Assembly: GCA_903922075.1 (NCBI GenBank)
Contig: CAIXSK010000239.1
Location: forward strand, 1-51,506
Length of the DNA stretch: 51,506 nucleotides
From: an uncultured beta proteobacterium
GTDB taxonomy: Bacteria > Pseudomonadota > Gammaproteobacteria > Burkholderiales > Rhodocyclaceae
Reading direction: 5' to 3'
The notes below the pieces were generated by a model. That model was not told the origin of the DNA. It did not search any database and saw nothing but the letters and a program-made list of their open reading frames with translations. Below are positions 10,874 to 18,706 of this stretch, in pieces. The translations under genes and the position numbers were made by a program. Position 1 is the first letter of the stretch. Each line of letters begins with the position of its first letter.

Positions 10874-11733
10874 CAGGCTTTGCGCCCGAGCAACCCGCGC
10901 ACGGCTTCCTGCAGGTCGGCCGGCAGGACGACGAGCTTGGCGTTGTCGGTTTCGCCCATGCGCGCCAGCGCGGCGATGTATTTCTCACCCAACATGTAGG
11001 ACATCGGGCCGGTCTGGTCGCCGATCGCCGCAGTGATGCGGCGGATTGCCTCGGCCGAGGCTTCGGCCAGCATGACCTGGGCGTTGGCGTCGCGCTTGGC
11101 CGACTCCAGCCGCGCTTCGGCTTCGAGGATGGCCGACTGCTTGGCGCCCTCGGCGCGGGTGACGACGGCCTTCCGCTCGCGTTCGGCGGCGGCCTGCATT
11201 TCCATCGCCCGCTGCATCGATTCGGACGGCTTGATGTCCTGGATTTCGACCGACTTGACGGTCAGACCCCAGTCCACCGCCTCGTCGGCGATGCTTTCGC
11301 GCAGCCGGGCCTTGATCTTGTCGCGCGACGACAGCGCCTCGTCGAGCTCCATTTCGCCGACGATCGAACGCAGCGTGGTCATGATCAGGTTGCGGATCGC
11401 CTCGGAGAAATCAGTGACGCCATAGACTGCCTTGACCGGGTCGGTGACCTTGATGAAGGCGATGGCGTTGGTCAGGATCACCGCATTGTCGCGGGTGATC
11501 ACTTCCTGCTCCTGGACGTCGAGGATGATGTCCTTGGTGACCAGCTGGTAGGCGATCTTGTCGAGGTAGGGGATGACGATATTGAGGCCGGGCTTCAGCG
11601 TGCCGTGATACTTGCCGAGCCGTTCGACGATCCATTCCTCGCCCTGCGGCACGATGCGCACGCCCTTGGCGATGGTCACGACAACGAAGACCAGGACGGT
11701 CAGGGTGACGATGAAACCGGCGTTGATATCCAT
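10873..11733 (-). CDS. SPFH/Band 7 membrane protein (QmcA/stomatin-like)
   Basis: The 286-residue inner-membrane scaffold protein has one N-terminal TM (about 7-25), the SPFH core beginning VRIVPQGEEWIVERLGKYHGTLKPGLN, and a long Ala/Glu/Arg-rich coiled coil (ERERKAVVTRAEGAKQSA onwards) used for ring assembly. It ends with the VVLPADLQE-type segment seen in QmcA proteins. The nfeD gene lies 12 bases upstream, the usual partnership in bacteria, where the pair is thought to organise membrane microdomains. The coupling to an outer-membrane barrel downstream is less usual. Confidence 0.9.
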   Translation of the reverse strand: MDINAGFIVTLTVLVFVVVTIAKGVRIVPQGEEWIVERLGKYHGTLKPGLNIVIPYLDKIAYQLVTKDIILDVQEQEVITRDNAVILTNAIAFIKVTDPVKAVYGVTDFSEAIRNLIMTTLRSIVGEMELDEALSSRDKIKARLRESIADEAVDWGLTVKSVEIQDIKPSESMQRAMEMQAAAERERKAVVTRAEGAKQSAILEAEARLESAKRDANAQVMLAEASAEAIRRITAAIGDQTGPMSYMLGEKYIAALARMGETDNAKLVVLPADLQEAVRGLLGRKA

Positions 11734-11745
11734 GCTGTGACCTCG

Positions 11746-12186
11746 CTAGATTTTGCTGACTTTCAGGAAACTGCCTTCGACGGCGACCACCTTGACCCGG
11801 TCGCCGGCGGCGATCGCCGTGTCGGCCAGGCAGACCCATTCATCCGAACCGAGCACCGGCCGCTGAAAACGTACCTTGCCGCGCTCGAAAGGGGCGACGG
11901 CGCCGACCAGCAGGCCGATTTCGCCAATCGCCTCGCCATCGGCCGTGCCGGCCCGGGTCTTGACGAAACTCTGCTTGAAGACGCGGAACCAGAGGAAAAC
12001 CATGGCCAGCGAAGCCAGCGTCCAGGTCGCCAGCTGGGCGGTCAGCGACAGGTCGAAGGCCAGTGCCAGCAGGCCGACGAGCAACGCGCCGAGACCGAAC
12101 CAGACGATGAAAAACGAGGGAATGACCAGTTCGGCCAGGACCAGCACGATGCCGCCGACGATCCAGTGCCACCATTCGGGATTCAT
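11746..12186 (-). CDS. NfeD-family membrane protein
   Basis: The 146-residue short-form NfeD lacks the N-terminal ClpP-like protease domain. Two or three hydrophobic helices fill residues 5-70 (WWHWIVGGIVLVLAELVIP and following), then a soluble OB-fold domain with GEIGLLVGAVAPFERGKVRF, close to the family pattern G..G.a...l.P.G.v.f. It is the first gene of the minus-strand run and directly precedes the SPFH partner. The start ATG at 12186 has AGGAGAGAG just upstream. The 107 bases to the divergent transporter gene contain a copy of the dispersed 35-bp element. Confidence 0.9.
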   Translation of the reverse strand: MNPEWWHWIVGGIVLVLAELVIPSFFIVWFGLGALLVGLLALAFDLSLTAQLATWTLASLAMVFLWFRVFKQSFVKTRAGTADGEAIGEIGLLVGAVAPFERGKVRFQRPVLGSDEWVCLADTAIAAGDRVKVVAVEGSFLKVSKI

Positions 12187-12247
12187 AGCTCTCTCCTTGT
12201 GGCATCGAGTATTTCGGGTTTGCGTGACAGGGTCAAGGCGGATTGTG

Positions 12248-12282
12248 GTTTTCGCTTATTTTTCGGGCCGACCGTAGCATTT
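12248..12282 (-). repeat. Dispersed 35-bp element, copy 2 (intergenic, divergent region)
   Basis: The minus-strand core AAATGCTACGGTCGG is at 12282-12268. A/T tract 1 starts at 12264 and tract 2 at 12252, again 17 and 29 bases from the core start at 12281. It ends 11 bases before the GTG start of the AEC transporter gene, so it occupies the place where that gene's promoter or leader should be. Confidence 0.8.
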
Positions 12283-12293
12283 AGAATAGGCTG

Positions 12294-13193
12294 GTGAATA
12301 CCGCCCTGCTGCTGCTCCCCGACTTTGCGCTGATCATGCTCGGCACCGCCATCCGGCGCTGGATGCATCTCGGCGACCATTTCTGGAACGGGGTCGAGAA
12401 GCTGGTCTATTTCATCCTCTTCCCGGCCTTGCTGATCAACGCCATCGTCAAGACCCGGCTCGACCTCGGTGCGGCGCTGCCGCTGCTCGCCACGGCCGGC
12501 GCCGCGATGGCCGGCGGCATGCTGCTCGGCATCGTGCCCAAGCTGTTCAGCCGGCTGCCGGCGTTGACCTACGCGTCGATGTTCCAGTGCGCCTACCGCT
12601 TCAATTCCTACATCGCGCTGGCCGTCGCCGGCATGCTGTTCGGTGCGCCGGGCATCGCGACGATGGGGCTGATCGTCGGTGCCGCCGTGCCTTTGGCCAA
12701 CCTGGTCTCGGTCTGGATGCTCGCCCGCCATGGTGAAGTCGGGGTGTGGCGCGAGGTCATGCGCAATCCGCTGATCTGGGGAACGGCCACCGGCTTCCTG
12801 CTCAATCTCGCCGGCTTCTTGCCGCCGGCGCCGCTGCAGGCCTTTCTTGGCCGATTGGCCGATGCCTCGATCGCCCTTGGTCTGATCACCGTCGGTGCGG
12901 CGTTGCGCCTGGAAAGCACACCGGGCGTGCGCGGCTTTTCGCTGTGGCTGGTGGCGGTCAAGCTGCTTGCGCTGCCGCTGGTCGCGATCATGGTCGGATC
13001 GTCGCTCGGCCTGTCCGGCCTCAACTATCAGGTGGTCGTGCTGTTTGCCGCGCTGCCGACCGCTTCGTCGGCCTACATCCTGGCCATGCGCATGGGTGGC
13101 GACGGACGCAGCGTCGCCTGGCTGATTTCGGCAACGACCCTGGGGTCGATGCTCACGCTGCCGCTGTGGGCAGCGTGGCTGGCCGGGCGCTGA
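12294..13193 (+). CDS. AEC-family (auxin efflux carrier-like) transporter
   Basis: The 299-residue inner-membrane protein has about ten hydrophobic segments in the two five-helix repeats of the AEC family. Family landmarks are the opening LLPDFALIMLGTAIRRW, the FxxFPALLINAI segment, and the C-terminal LPTASSAYILAMRMGGD stretch. Bacterial members export or import carboxylates such as malate; the substrate cannot be told here. The start is a GTG with a poor ribosome site, 11 bases downstream of a copy of the dispersed element. It abuts the convergent phaM-like gene, whose stop codon is at the adjacent base. Confidence 0.88.
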   Translation: MNTALLLLPDFALIMLGTAIRRWMHLGDHFWNGVEKLVYFILFPALLINAIVKTRLDLGAALPLLATAGAAMAGGMLLGIVPKLFSRLPALTYASMFQCAYRFNSYIALAVAGMLFGAPGIATMGLIVGAAVPLANLVSVWMLARHGEVGVWREVMRNPLIWGTATGFLLNLAGFLPPAPLQAFLGRLADASIALGLITVGAALRLESTPGVRGFSLWLVAVKLLALPLVAIMVGSSLGLSGLNYQVVVLFAALPTASSAYILAMRMGGDGRSVAWLISATTLGSMLTLPLWAAWLAGR

Positions 13194-13664
13194 TTACTTC
13201 TTCGGCGCGGCGCGCTTGGCCTTCGGCTTGGCGGCCGCGGCTTCCTCAGCCGCCGCCTGGGTGGCAGCCTCGACGTTGTGCTGCATCTGTTCGCGCATCT
13301 GCTGCATCATCTGCCACGGCCACATCGCGGCTTCCGACAAAGCCGGATTGGCGGCCGGGTCGGCGGCCGGCGGCGCCTCGGGGGCGGCTTCCGGCGTCAT
13401 CGACTTGGCGGCATCCTTTGCCATCTGGCTCATCGCCTGCACGGCGCCAACCGTGGAGCGCTGCATCTCCAGGCCCTGGATGGTCATCTGCAGCATCGAC
13501 AGGTTCATGCGCAGCCAGCCCTCGACCGCCTTCATGTCCTTGATGCGCTTGTCGAGTTCATCGACATCGAACGTCGGCGCGACCATGCCGGGCAGCGAGA
13601 AACCCATGTTGCCCCACATGTTGCGCATGAAATTGAGCGGATCGTGTACCTGTTCGTCGGCCAT
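13194..13664 (-). CDS. phaM: PhaM-family polyhydroxyalkanoate granule regulatory protein
   Basis: Links PHA granules to the nucleoid and activates PHA synthase in Ralstonia. The 156-residue product has the conserved N-terminal part: DPLNFMRNMWGNMG, the DVDELDKRIKDMKAVEGWLRMN block and MLQMTIQGLEMQR. A low-complexity Ala/Pro linker follows, then a short Lys/Ala-rich basic tail (AKPKAKRAAPKK) suited to DNA contact. It is recognised by sequence from memory of PhaM proteins. No PHA biosynthesis genes are adjacent, which is normal for phaM. Confidence 0.83.
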   Translation of the reverse strand: MADEQVHDPLNFMRNMWGNMGFSLPGMVAPTFDVDELDKRIKDMKAVEGWLRMNLSMLQMTIQGLEMQRSTVGAVQAMSQMAKDAAKSMTPEAAPEAPPAADPAANPALSEAAMWPWQMMQQMREQMQHNVEAATQAAAEEAAAAKPKAKRAAPKK

Positions 13665-13752
13665 GTCGTCTTCCTCCGGTTGTATCGCATCATCTTAAAC
13701 CAACTCGTAATGCAAAATGCTAAATTAACGGCCTGTCGAATGAGGGGGGCTT

Positions 13753-14418
13753 ATGCTGAAGCTGTTGGTGGTTGAAGACCATGCGCTGGTTCGCGAAGGT
13801 CTGGTGCGTTTGCTGGGTCAGGTCGAGGCGGGAGTCGAAGTCCGCGAGAGCGCCGACTTCGAATCGGCGCTGACCGTGCTCGACAACGAAGGCGAATTCG
13901 ATCTGGTGCTGCTCGACCTCGCCTTGCCGGGGATCGACGGTTTTGCCGGTCTCGATATTCTGCGCAAGCGCTATCCGGCCATGCCGGTGGCGGTCGTCTC
14001 GGCCTTCGACGACGGGCCGACCATGAAGCGCGTCATGCATCTCGGGGCTTCCGGGTTCATTCCCAAGGCTTTTTCCGGCGAGGCGCTGCTCGCGGCCGTG
14101 CGCGAAGTGCTGGCTGGCAACATCTTCCAGCCTGGCAATCAGGCCGGCGCGCGGCTCGACGATGCGACGCCGGTGCCGCCGGTATCCCGCGCCGGGGTGC
14201 GTCCCGACGAAATCGGCCTGACCGATCGCCAGGCGCAGGTGCTGGCCCTGATGGTGCGTGGCATGTCGAATCGCGACATCGCCGACCAGTTGGGTCTGTC
14301 CGAAGGCACGGTCAAGATCCACGCAACGGCCGTCTTCAAGACGCTAGGCGTCAATAGCCGGACCCAGGCGCTGGTGGCCGTCGCCCGTTACGGCGTCGAT
14401 TTCGAGAGTGTCTTCTGA
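13753..14418 (+). CDS. NarL/LuxR-family response regulator
   Basis: Two-domain transcription regulator of 221 residues. The receiver domain has the acidic pair (VVEDH), phosphoacceptor Asp55 (LVLLDLALPG) and the switch Lys in FIPKAF. A linker of about 30 residues leads to a LuxR-type HTH with LTDRQAQVLALMVRGMSNRDIA and LGLSEGTVKIH. It starts at an ATG preceded by GAGGGGGG. Its last 31 bases overlap the 3' end of the convergent sensor kinase, which is a plausible cognate partner because nothing else nearby would phosphorylate it. Confidence 0.92.
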   Translation: MLKLLVVEDHALVREGLVRLLGQVEAGVEVRESADFESALTVLDNEGEFDLVLLDLALPGIDGFAGLDILRKRYPAMPVAVVSAFDDGPTMKRVMHLGASGFIPKAFSGEALLAAVREVLAGNIFQPGNQAGARLDDATPVPPVSRAGVRPDEIGLTDRQAQVLALMVRGMSNRDIADQLGLSEGTVKIHATAVFKTLGVNSRTQALVAVARYGVDFESVF

Positions 14419-16481
14419 AGCTGGTTGATCAGCGCCCTTAGCTTGGCCGGACGCACCGGCGCCGGCAGGGCGTGGACGCCGGCCGGCAGTTTCAGGTCGG
14501 GGTCGCGGACGAGGACGATCAGCGGGGTGCCGGGCGCCAGCTCGGCACTGACCGCGCCGGCCAGTTCGGCGTCGGTGATCAGCAAGGCATTCTCGGGCGG
14601 GCGCTCGGCATTGGCGCCATCTTCGCCGGTGACCACGTAGTTCCAGTCGCTGACCAGCTTGATGCAGGCCAGCAGGTCTTCCGAGCTGCCGATGCAATGG
14701 ACCCGGCCGGCCGGTGGCGTTTCCTGGCTGGCCGCTGCGTTCTGGGCAACTGGCTGGCAAGCGGCGACCCGCAACGAAAAACTGGTGCCGACGCCCAGTT
14801 GCGAACGCAGTGCCAATTCGATGTTCAATGCCCGGGCCAGCCGGTCGACGATCGATAGCCCCAGTCCCAGCCCCTTGGTCTGCTCGCGTGCGGTATTCCC
14901 GACCTGGTAGAACTCCGCGAAGATTGCCGCCTGATGCTCCGTGGCGATGCCGATGCCGTTGTCCCTGACCTCAATGCTGACGTCTTTCCCGCGGCCCCGG
15001 ACGGCAACCAGAACCTTCCCCCCGGATGCCGTGTAACGCAGGGCATTGGAGACCAGGTTGGCGATGATCCGTTCGAGCATGACCGGGTCGGTTTCAACCC
15101 AGCGTTTGGTCGGCCGAAAGCGCAGCCTGATCTTGCGGTCGGCCGCGGCGCGACGGAAGGAGGCGGCCAGTCGGTCGAGCATCGGTTGCAGCGCGCAGGG
15201 CCGGATGTCGGGCTTGATGCCGGCGACGTCCAGTCGGGAAATGTCGAGCAGCGAATCGAGCAGTTCGCCGAGGACGGTGGTCGAGGCGGCAATCTGCTCG
15301 GCCAGGCGGGGCAGTTCCTGGACCTTGCCGTCGCGGACCTGGCGCTGCAGGTCGGTGGCGAACAGCGACAGGGCATGCAGTGGCTGGCGCAAGTCGTGGC
15401 TGGCCGCTGCCAGAAAACGGCTCTTGGCCTTGTTGGCACGCTCGGCCGTGTCCTTCTGGCCGGCCAGTTCGAGCGTGGCCGTGCGGATGCGTTCTTCCAG
15501 GTGATCGTGGCTGGCGGCCAGTTCGCTGGTCATGTCGGCCATTTCACGGACCTGGCGCCGAATCAGCCAGGCGCCGACGAGCAGGACGAGGGTGACCAGC
15601 AGGCCGAGGGTGGCCAGTTCGAACATCCGGCTGCGCCAGCTAGCGAGCAGGGTGGACTCGGGGATGGCGGTGAGGATGCGCAGATCGCTGAAGCCAGGGA
15701 TCGGCGACACCGAGATCAGCAGGCCGTTGCCATTGGCCAGCCCGGTCGCCGGTATCTTGCCCTGCAAGTTTCCGTTGAACAGTACTCTCGCCGCCGCCGC
15801 GCCGATGATCGGCGATTGCCGGCTGAGGTCGCTCGGCCGGCAGGAGGCGACGATTTCTCCCTTGGCGTTGGTGAGTACCGCCTCGAAGTCGTCGGAGAGG
15901 CGGTTGGACCAGCAGAAATCCTGCAGATAATCGGGTTCCACGGCGGCAAAGATGGCGCCCGCGAACGCGCCGCCGTTGCCGGTGACGCGCCGGGCGATCG
16001 CGTAGGTGTAGCGGCCGGAGTTGCGCCCGATGTAGGGGCCGAAGGTGGCGGCTTCGGCGCCGCCTTCCAGGGCCTGGAAATAGGGGCGGTCGCGAACATT
16101 GACCTTGGGCGCCGGGAAGTAGGTCGAGATGTAGCGCTGGTTGCCGAGGCGGTCGAAAATGATCAGGTCGCGCAGTTGTGGCATGGCCCGCGAATGGCGC
16201 TGGGCAACGTACTGCCAGCCCCGCGACGGGTCCCATTTCTCCCAGTCCCGTTGATTTTGGCTGAGATCGGTGGATGTTTCGCGCAACAGCACGTCGAGTG
16301 CCTCGAAGGTGCGCGCCGTGTGTTCGGCCATCATGATGCCGAAATGCTGCAGACGCCGTTCCCCGGCTTCCAGGTCGCGATGTCGGGAAAGCACCAGGTC
16401 GACCAGAAAGACCAGCAGGATGGTCATGGTGCCGGCCAGGGCGACGATCAGGGCGAGCGTTTCGGGCTTTTTCTTGGCCAT
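14388..16481 (-). CDS. Sensor histidine kinase with Cache-type periplasmic domain and C-terminal receiver-like domain
   Basis: The 697-residue membrane kinase has TM1 (about 10-30), a periplasmic dCache_1-like region with the motif VRDRPYFQAL and FGPYIGRNSGRYTYAIARR, TM2 (LGLLVTLVLLVGAWLI), a coiled coil, an H box SHDLRQPLHAL with His near residue 362, and an HATPase (NALRYTASGG, DNGIGI, GLGLGLSIV). The C-terminal 130 residues look like a degenerate receiver. It has an Asp in LLITDAEL, but the acidic pair expected near its start (here HCIGSSEDL) is missing, so phosphotransfer there is doubtful. It probably signals to the convergent LuxR-type regulator. Confidence 0.88.
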   Translation of the reverse strand: MAKKKPETLALIVALAGTMTILLVFLVDLVLSRHRDLEAGERRLQHFGIMMAEHTARTFEALDVLLRETSTDLSQNQRDWEKWDPSRGWQYVAQRHSRAMPQLRDLIIFDRLGNQRYISTYFPAPKVNVRDRPYFQALEGGAEAATFGPYIGRNSGRYTYAIARRVTGNGGAFAGAIFAAVEPDYLQDFCWSNRLSDDFEAVLTNAKGEIVASCRPSDLSRQSPIIGAAAARVLFNGNLQGKIPATGLANGNGLLISVSPIPGFSDLRILTAIPESTLLASWRSRMFELATLGLLVTLVLLVGAWLIRRQVREMADMTSELAASHDHLEERIRTATLELAGQKDTAERANKAKSRFLAAASHDLRQPLHALSLFATDLQRQVRDGKVQELPRLAEQIAASTTVLGELLDSLLDISRLDVAGIKPDIRPCALQPMLDRLAASFRRAAADRKIRLRFRPTKRWVETDPVMLERIIANLVSNALRYTASGGKVLVAVRGRGKDVSIEVRDNGIGIATEHQAAIFAEFYQVGNTAREQTKGLGLGLSIVDRLARALNIELALRSQLGVGTSFSLRVAACQPVAQNAAASQETPPAGRVHCIGSSEDLLACIKLVSDWNYVVTGEDGANAERPPENALLITDAELAGAVSAELAPGTPLIVLVRDPDLKLPAGVHALPAPVRPAKLRALINQLQKTLSKSTP

Positions 16482-16487
16482 TCCGGG

Positions 16488-17237
16488 CTAGCGCTGGTAG
16501 CAGTAAAGCGGGCGGGGTGGCGAGCAATCGACCTCGATCACCCGGTCGGGCGCTTGGCCGGGAACCGGAAAACTGTTGCTGATGAACAGGCTGCCCGGCT
16601 TCATTTCGGCGCAGATTTTTTCCCAGAGGCGAGGCATCGGCGCCGGCGACAGAAAGGCGTAGACCACGTCGTAGTCGCCCAGGTTGGCGCGCCAGAGATC
16701 GTCGCAGCGCCAGCGGATATTTGGCCGGCCGCGGCTGAGCAGCCAGCCGGCCAGCCAGGTCAGCGGCGCGTTTTCGTAGCCGGTCAGATGGCTGTCCGGC
16801 AGTTGATCGGCCAGCGGCACCGTGGTGCTGCCGATGCCGGCGCCAAGATCGAGAAAGCGGGTTGGCCCGCGTTGGGCGAGCACCTCGGCCAGCGCGGCGA
16901 CGGTTTGCCGGTTGGACAGATAGAGCGGCACCTGGCCGGTCAGCGCTCCGCGATAGACGAGCAGCAGCAGGATAGCGGCGAGCAGGAACCAGCCGGGATC
17001 GATGGCCAGCTTGTGGGTAAACCACACCAGCGGCATGAAGGCGGCGTGCATGACGCGCCACCACCAGGGTTGACGCGACAGAGTGGCAAAGAGCAGGGCG
17101 GCGGCGCCGATGGCCAGGCTGGTTTCGCGCCAGGGCATGGCCGCGGCCTGGAAGCCGTAATAGGGCCAGGCGATCGAGAGGACGAGAATGACGGCGGCGC
17201 CTTGCAGGGCGAGCTGACGGATCGGGGGTGTAGACAT
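16488..17237 (-). CDS. Membrane-anchored class I SAM-dependent methyltransferase
   Basis: The 249-residue protein has about three hydrophobic helices in residues 10-100, then a Rossmann methyltransferase domain. The SAM-binding motif I is RFLDLGAGIGSTT (near 128-140). Motif II follows as LTGYENAPL, and a later CDDLWRANLGDYDVVYAF matches motifs III/IV. The substrate is unknown; the membrane anchor suggests a lipid or membrane-protein target. It ends 6 bases before the sensor-kinase start on the same strand, so the two are probably cotranscribed. Confidence 0.82.
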   Translation of the reverse strand: MSTPPIRQLALQGAAVILVLSIAWPYYGFQAAAMPWRETSLAIGAAALLFATLSRQPWWWRVMHAAFMPLVWFTHKLAIDPGWFLLAAILLLLVYRGALTGQVPLYLSNRQTVAALAEVLAQRGPTRFLDLGAGIGSTTVPLADQLPDSHLTGYENAPLTWLAGWLLSRGRPNIRWRCDDLWRANLGDYDVVYAFLSPAPMPRLWEKICAEMKPGSLFISNSFPVPGQAPDRVIEVDCSPPRPLYCYQR

Positions 17238-17285
17238 CCCGCGATTCTATGCCATCGCTGTGGTTCCTGGCCTTTCTCGCCGGTA

Positions 17286-18596
17286 TTACGGAAGGAAGCG
17301 GGTGGCCTGGTCGAGGTCGCTGTGCGTGTGCCCTTCGTAGAGCGCGGTAACGAACTTGCGCCAGACGAGGTCCGGCTCGCCGATACGGAAGCCGCAGTAA
17401 TGCTGGTCGTCGACGTCCGTTTCCTGGACGGCCTGGACGGTCAGTCGGGATACTTCGTGCAGGCCGAGCTGAACCGTGGCGTTGAGCCAGATGTCGGCCG
17501 GGATCTGGCGGGCGATTCTGGCCCGGAAGCCATAGCGCGAAACTTCGTTGACCTCGATCGTGATGTTCTTGTCGCCTTCGACTGCGGTGTTACTCAGGCT
17601 GGCCGGGCATTTCACCGAGAAGCGGCGATGCTGGCGGATCTGTCGCGCCACGCCCTGGTCGGGCAGCGCGGGCAGTATCTTCTGGTATTCCGGCAGATCG
17701 TAGATCAGGTGGAGTAGAGCCTTCTTGCGATCGCTTAGTTCGGCGAAGACGTTCGTTTTCTGGTTGAAAAAGTAGTCAATCAGGTCGGGCGTCAGCACCG
17801 GGTCGTTGGTCGTGAAAAAGCGGCGGTGCGGGATCTGGATGTTGGCCAGCTTGGTTTCGATGAAGTAGTGGTGCAGGTTGCGGTTCAGCGGTTTGCCGGC
17901 GTAGGCCCGGCGCATCGTTTCGGGGGCGTATTTGAGATCGAGCGTCGCGCCGACGGCCGGCGCGCCGTTCACGAAATCGTAGTTCTCGACGACATTCGCC
18001 GTCAGCCGCTTGAAGAAGAGCAGCGACTCATACATCTCGATATGGCGCGGATTGACCGCGATGACCAGGTGACGTGTGTCGAAGAAGGTCGTGCAGTATT
18101 CGTACATGAACTTCATCAGCGGGAACAGGATGGTCCCGCCGGTCCGCCGGAAGCGGGGATGCACGGCCAGGGCCGATACCTCGGCGATGTTGCCTTCCTT
18201 CTCGCGGACACCGGTCAGGTCGAAAATGCGCTGCAGCGGGAAACCGATGGCGCTTTCGCGGATCAGCGACAGGGTGCCGACCACCTGGTCGTCGAATTTG
18301 GCGCACAGGGTCGTCGTCGTCGGCAAGGCATGATAGATCGTCACCCGCATGCCGGAGGGGTCCGGCGTCATGAAGCCGCTGCTGACGTAGGCGTCGTGTA
18401 GGAGCTTGAAGCAGGCTTCCAGCTCCTCTTTCGTGTCGGCGATTTTCAGGACCAGCCGCTTGTTGGGGTCCGGGTCGCAATCGACCAGCGAGCGATAGAC
18501 GTTATGCCGGCTTTGCTGCGGCAGCATCGAAAACAGCTTGCGAGCAGTCTGGTTAACGAGAAACCGCAACTTGGCGAGAGCCGGCATCAGGCGCAC
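17286..18596 (-). CDS. FeeM-type N-acyltransferase (GNAT fold) fused to a PilZ domain
   Basis: The 436-residue two-domain protein has a GNAT-like region (about 45-240) that resembles N-acyl-amino-acid synthases of the FeeM group: KIADTKEELEACFKLLHDAYVSSGFM, EVSALAVHPRFRRTGGTILFPLMKFMYEY and RHLVIAVNPRHIEMYESLLFF. The C-terminal 115 residues look like PilZ, with an RQHRR arginine motif near 320 and EVSRYGF about 30 residues on. The canonical (D/N)xSxxG has Glu in the first place here, so c-di-GMP binding is likely but not certain. The inference is an acyl-ACP-dependent acyltransferase gated by c-di-GMP. Divergent from livK; the 110-base gap holds the livK promoter. Confidence 0.75.
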   Translation of the reverse strand: MRLMPALAKLRFLVNQTARKLFSMLPQQSRHNVYRSLVDCDPDPNKRLVLKIADTKEELEACFKLLHDAYVSSGFMTPDPSGMRVTIYHALPTTTTLCAKFDDQVVGTLSLIRESAIGFPLQRIFDLTGVREKEGNIAEVSALAVHPRFRRTGGTILFPLMKFMYEYCTTFFDTRHLVIAVNPRHIEMYESLLFFKRLTANVVENYDFVNGAPAVGATLDLKYAPETMRRAYAGKPLNRNLHHYFIETKLANIQIPHRRFFTTNDPVLTPDLIDYFFNQKTNVFAELSDRKKALLHLIYDLPEYQKILPALPDQGVARQIRQHRRFSVKCPASLSNTAVEGDKNITIEVNEVSRYGFRARIARQIPADIWLNATVQLGLHEVSRLTVQAVQETDVDDQHYCGFRIGEPDLVWRKFVTALYEGHTHSDLDQATRFLP

Positions 18597-18635
18597 TTAT
18601 TGAAATATCTATTCTTTGATCATAACACCTAATGA

Positions 18636-18664
18636 TTGACACGCAATCGGTGCCTCCGGACAAT
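18636..18664 (+). promoter_or_regulatory. livK: Predicted sigma-70 promoter of the liv operon
   Basis: TTGACA at 18636-18641, a 17-base spacer and GACAAT at 18659-18664, 43 bases before the livK start. The -35 is perfect and the -10 matches four of six positions. An AGGAGA ribosome site follows at about 18694-18699. Confidence 0.6.
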
Positions 18665-18706
18665 CGGCGGCTACCGCTTACCCCCCAGAGATCAGGAGAA
18701 ATCAAG

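Noticed and set aside
14934-17717. Very long plus-strand frame of 927 codons opposite the sensor kinase and methyltransferase
   Set aside because: It spans several genuine minus-strand genes and their spacer, lacks domains and has shadow composition. The same applies to the 951- and 905-codon plus-strand frames at 44936-47791 and 47352-50069.
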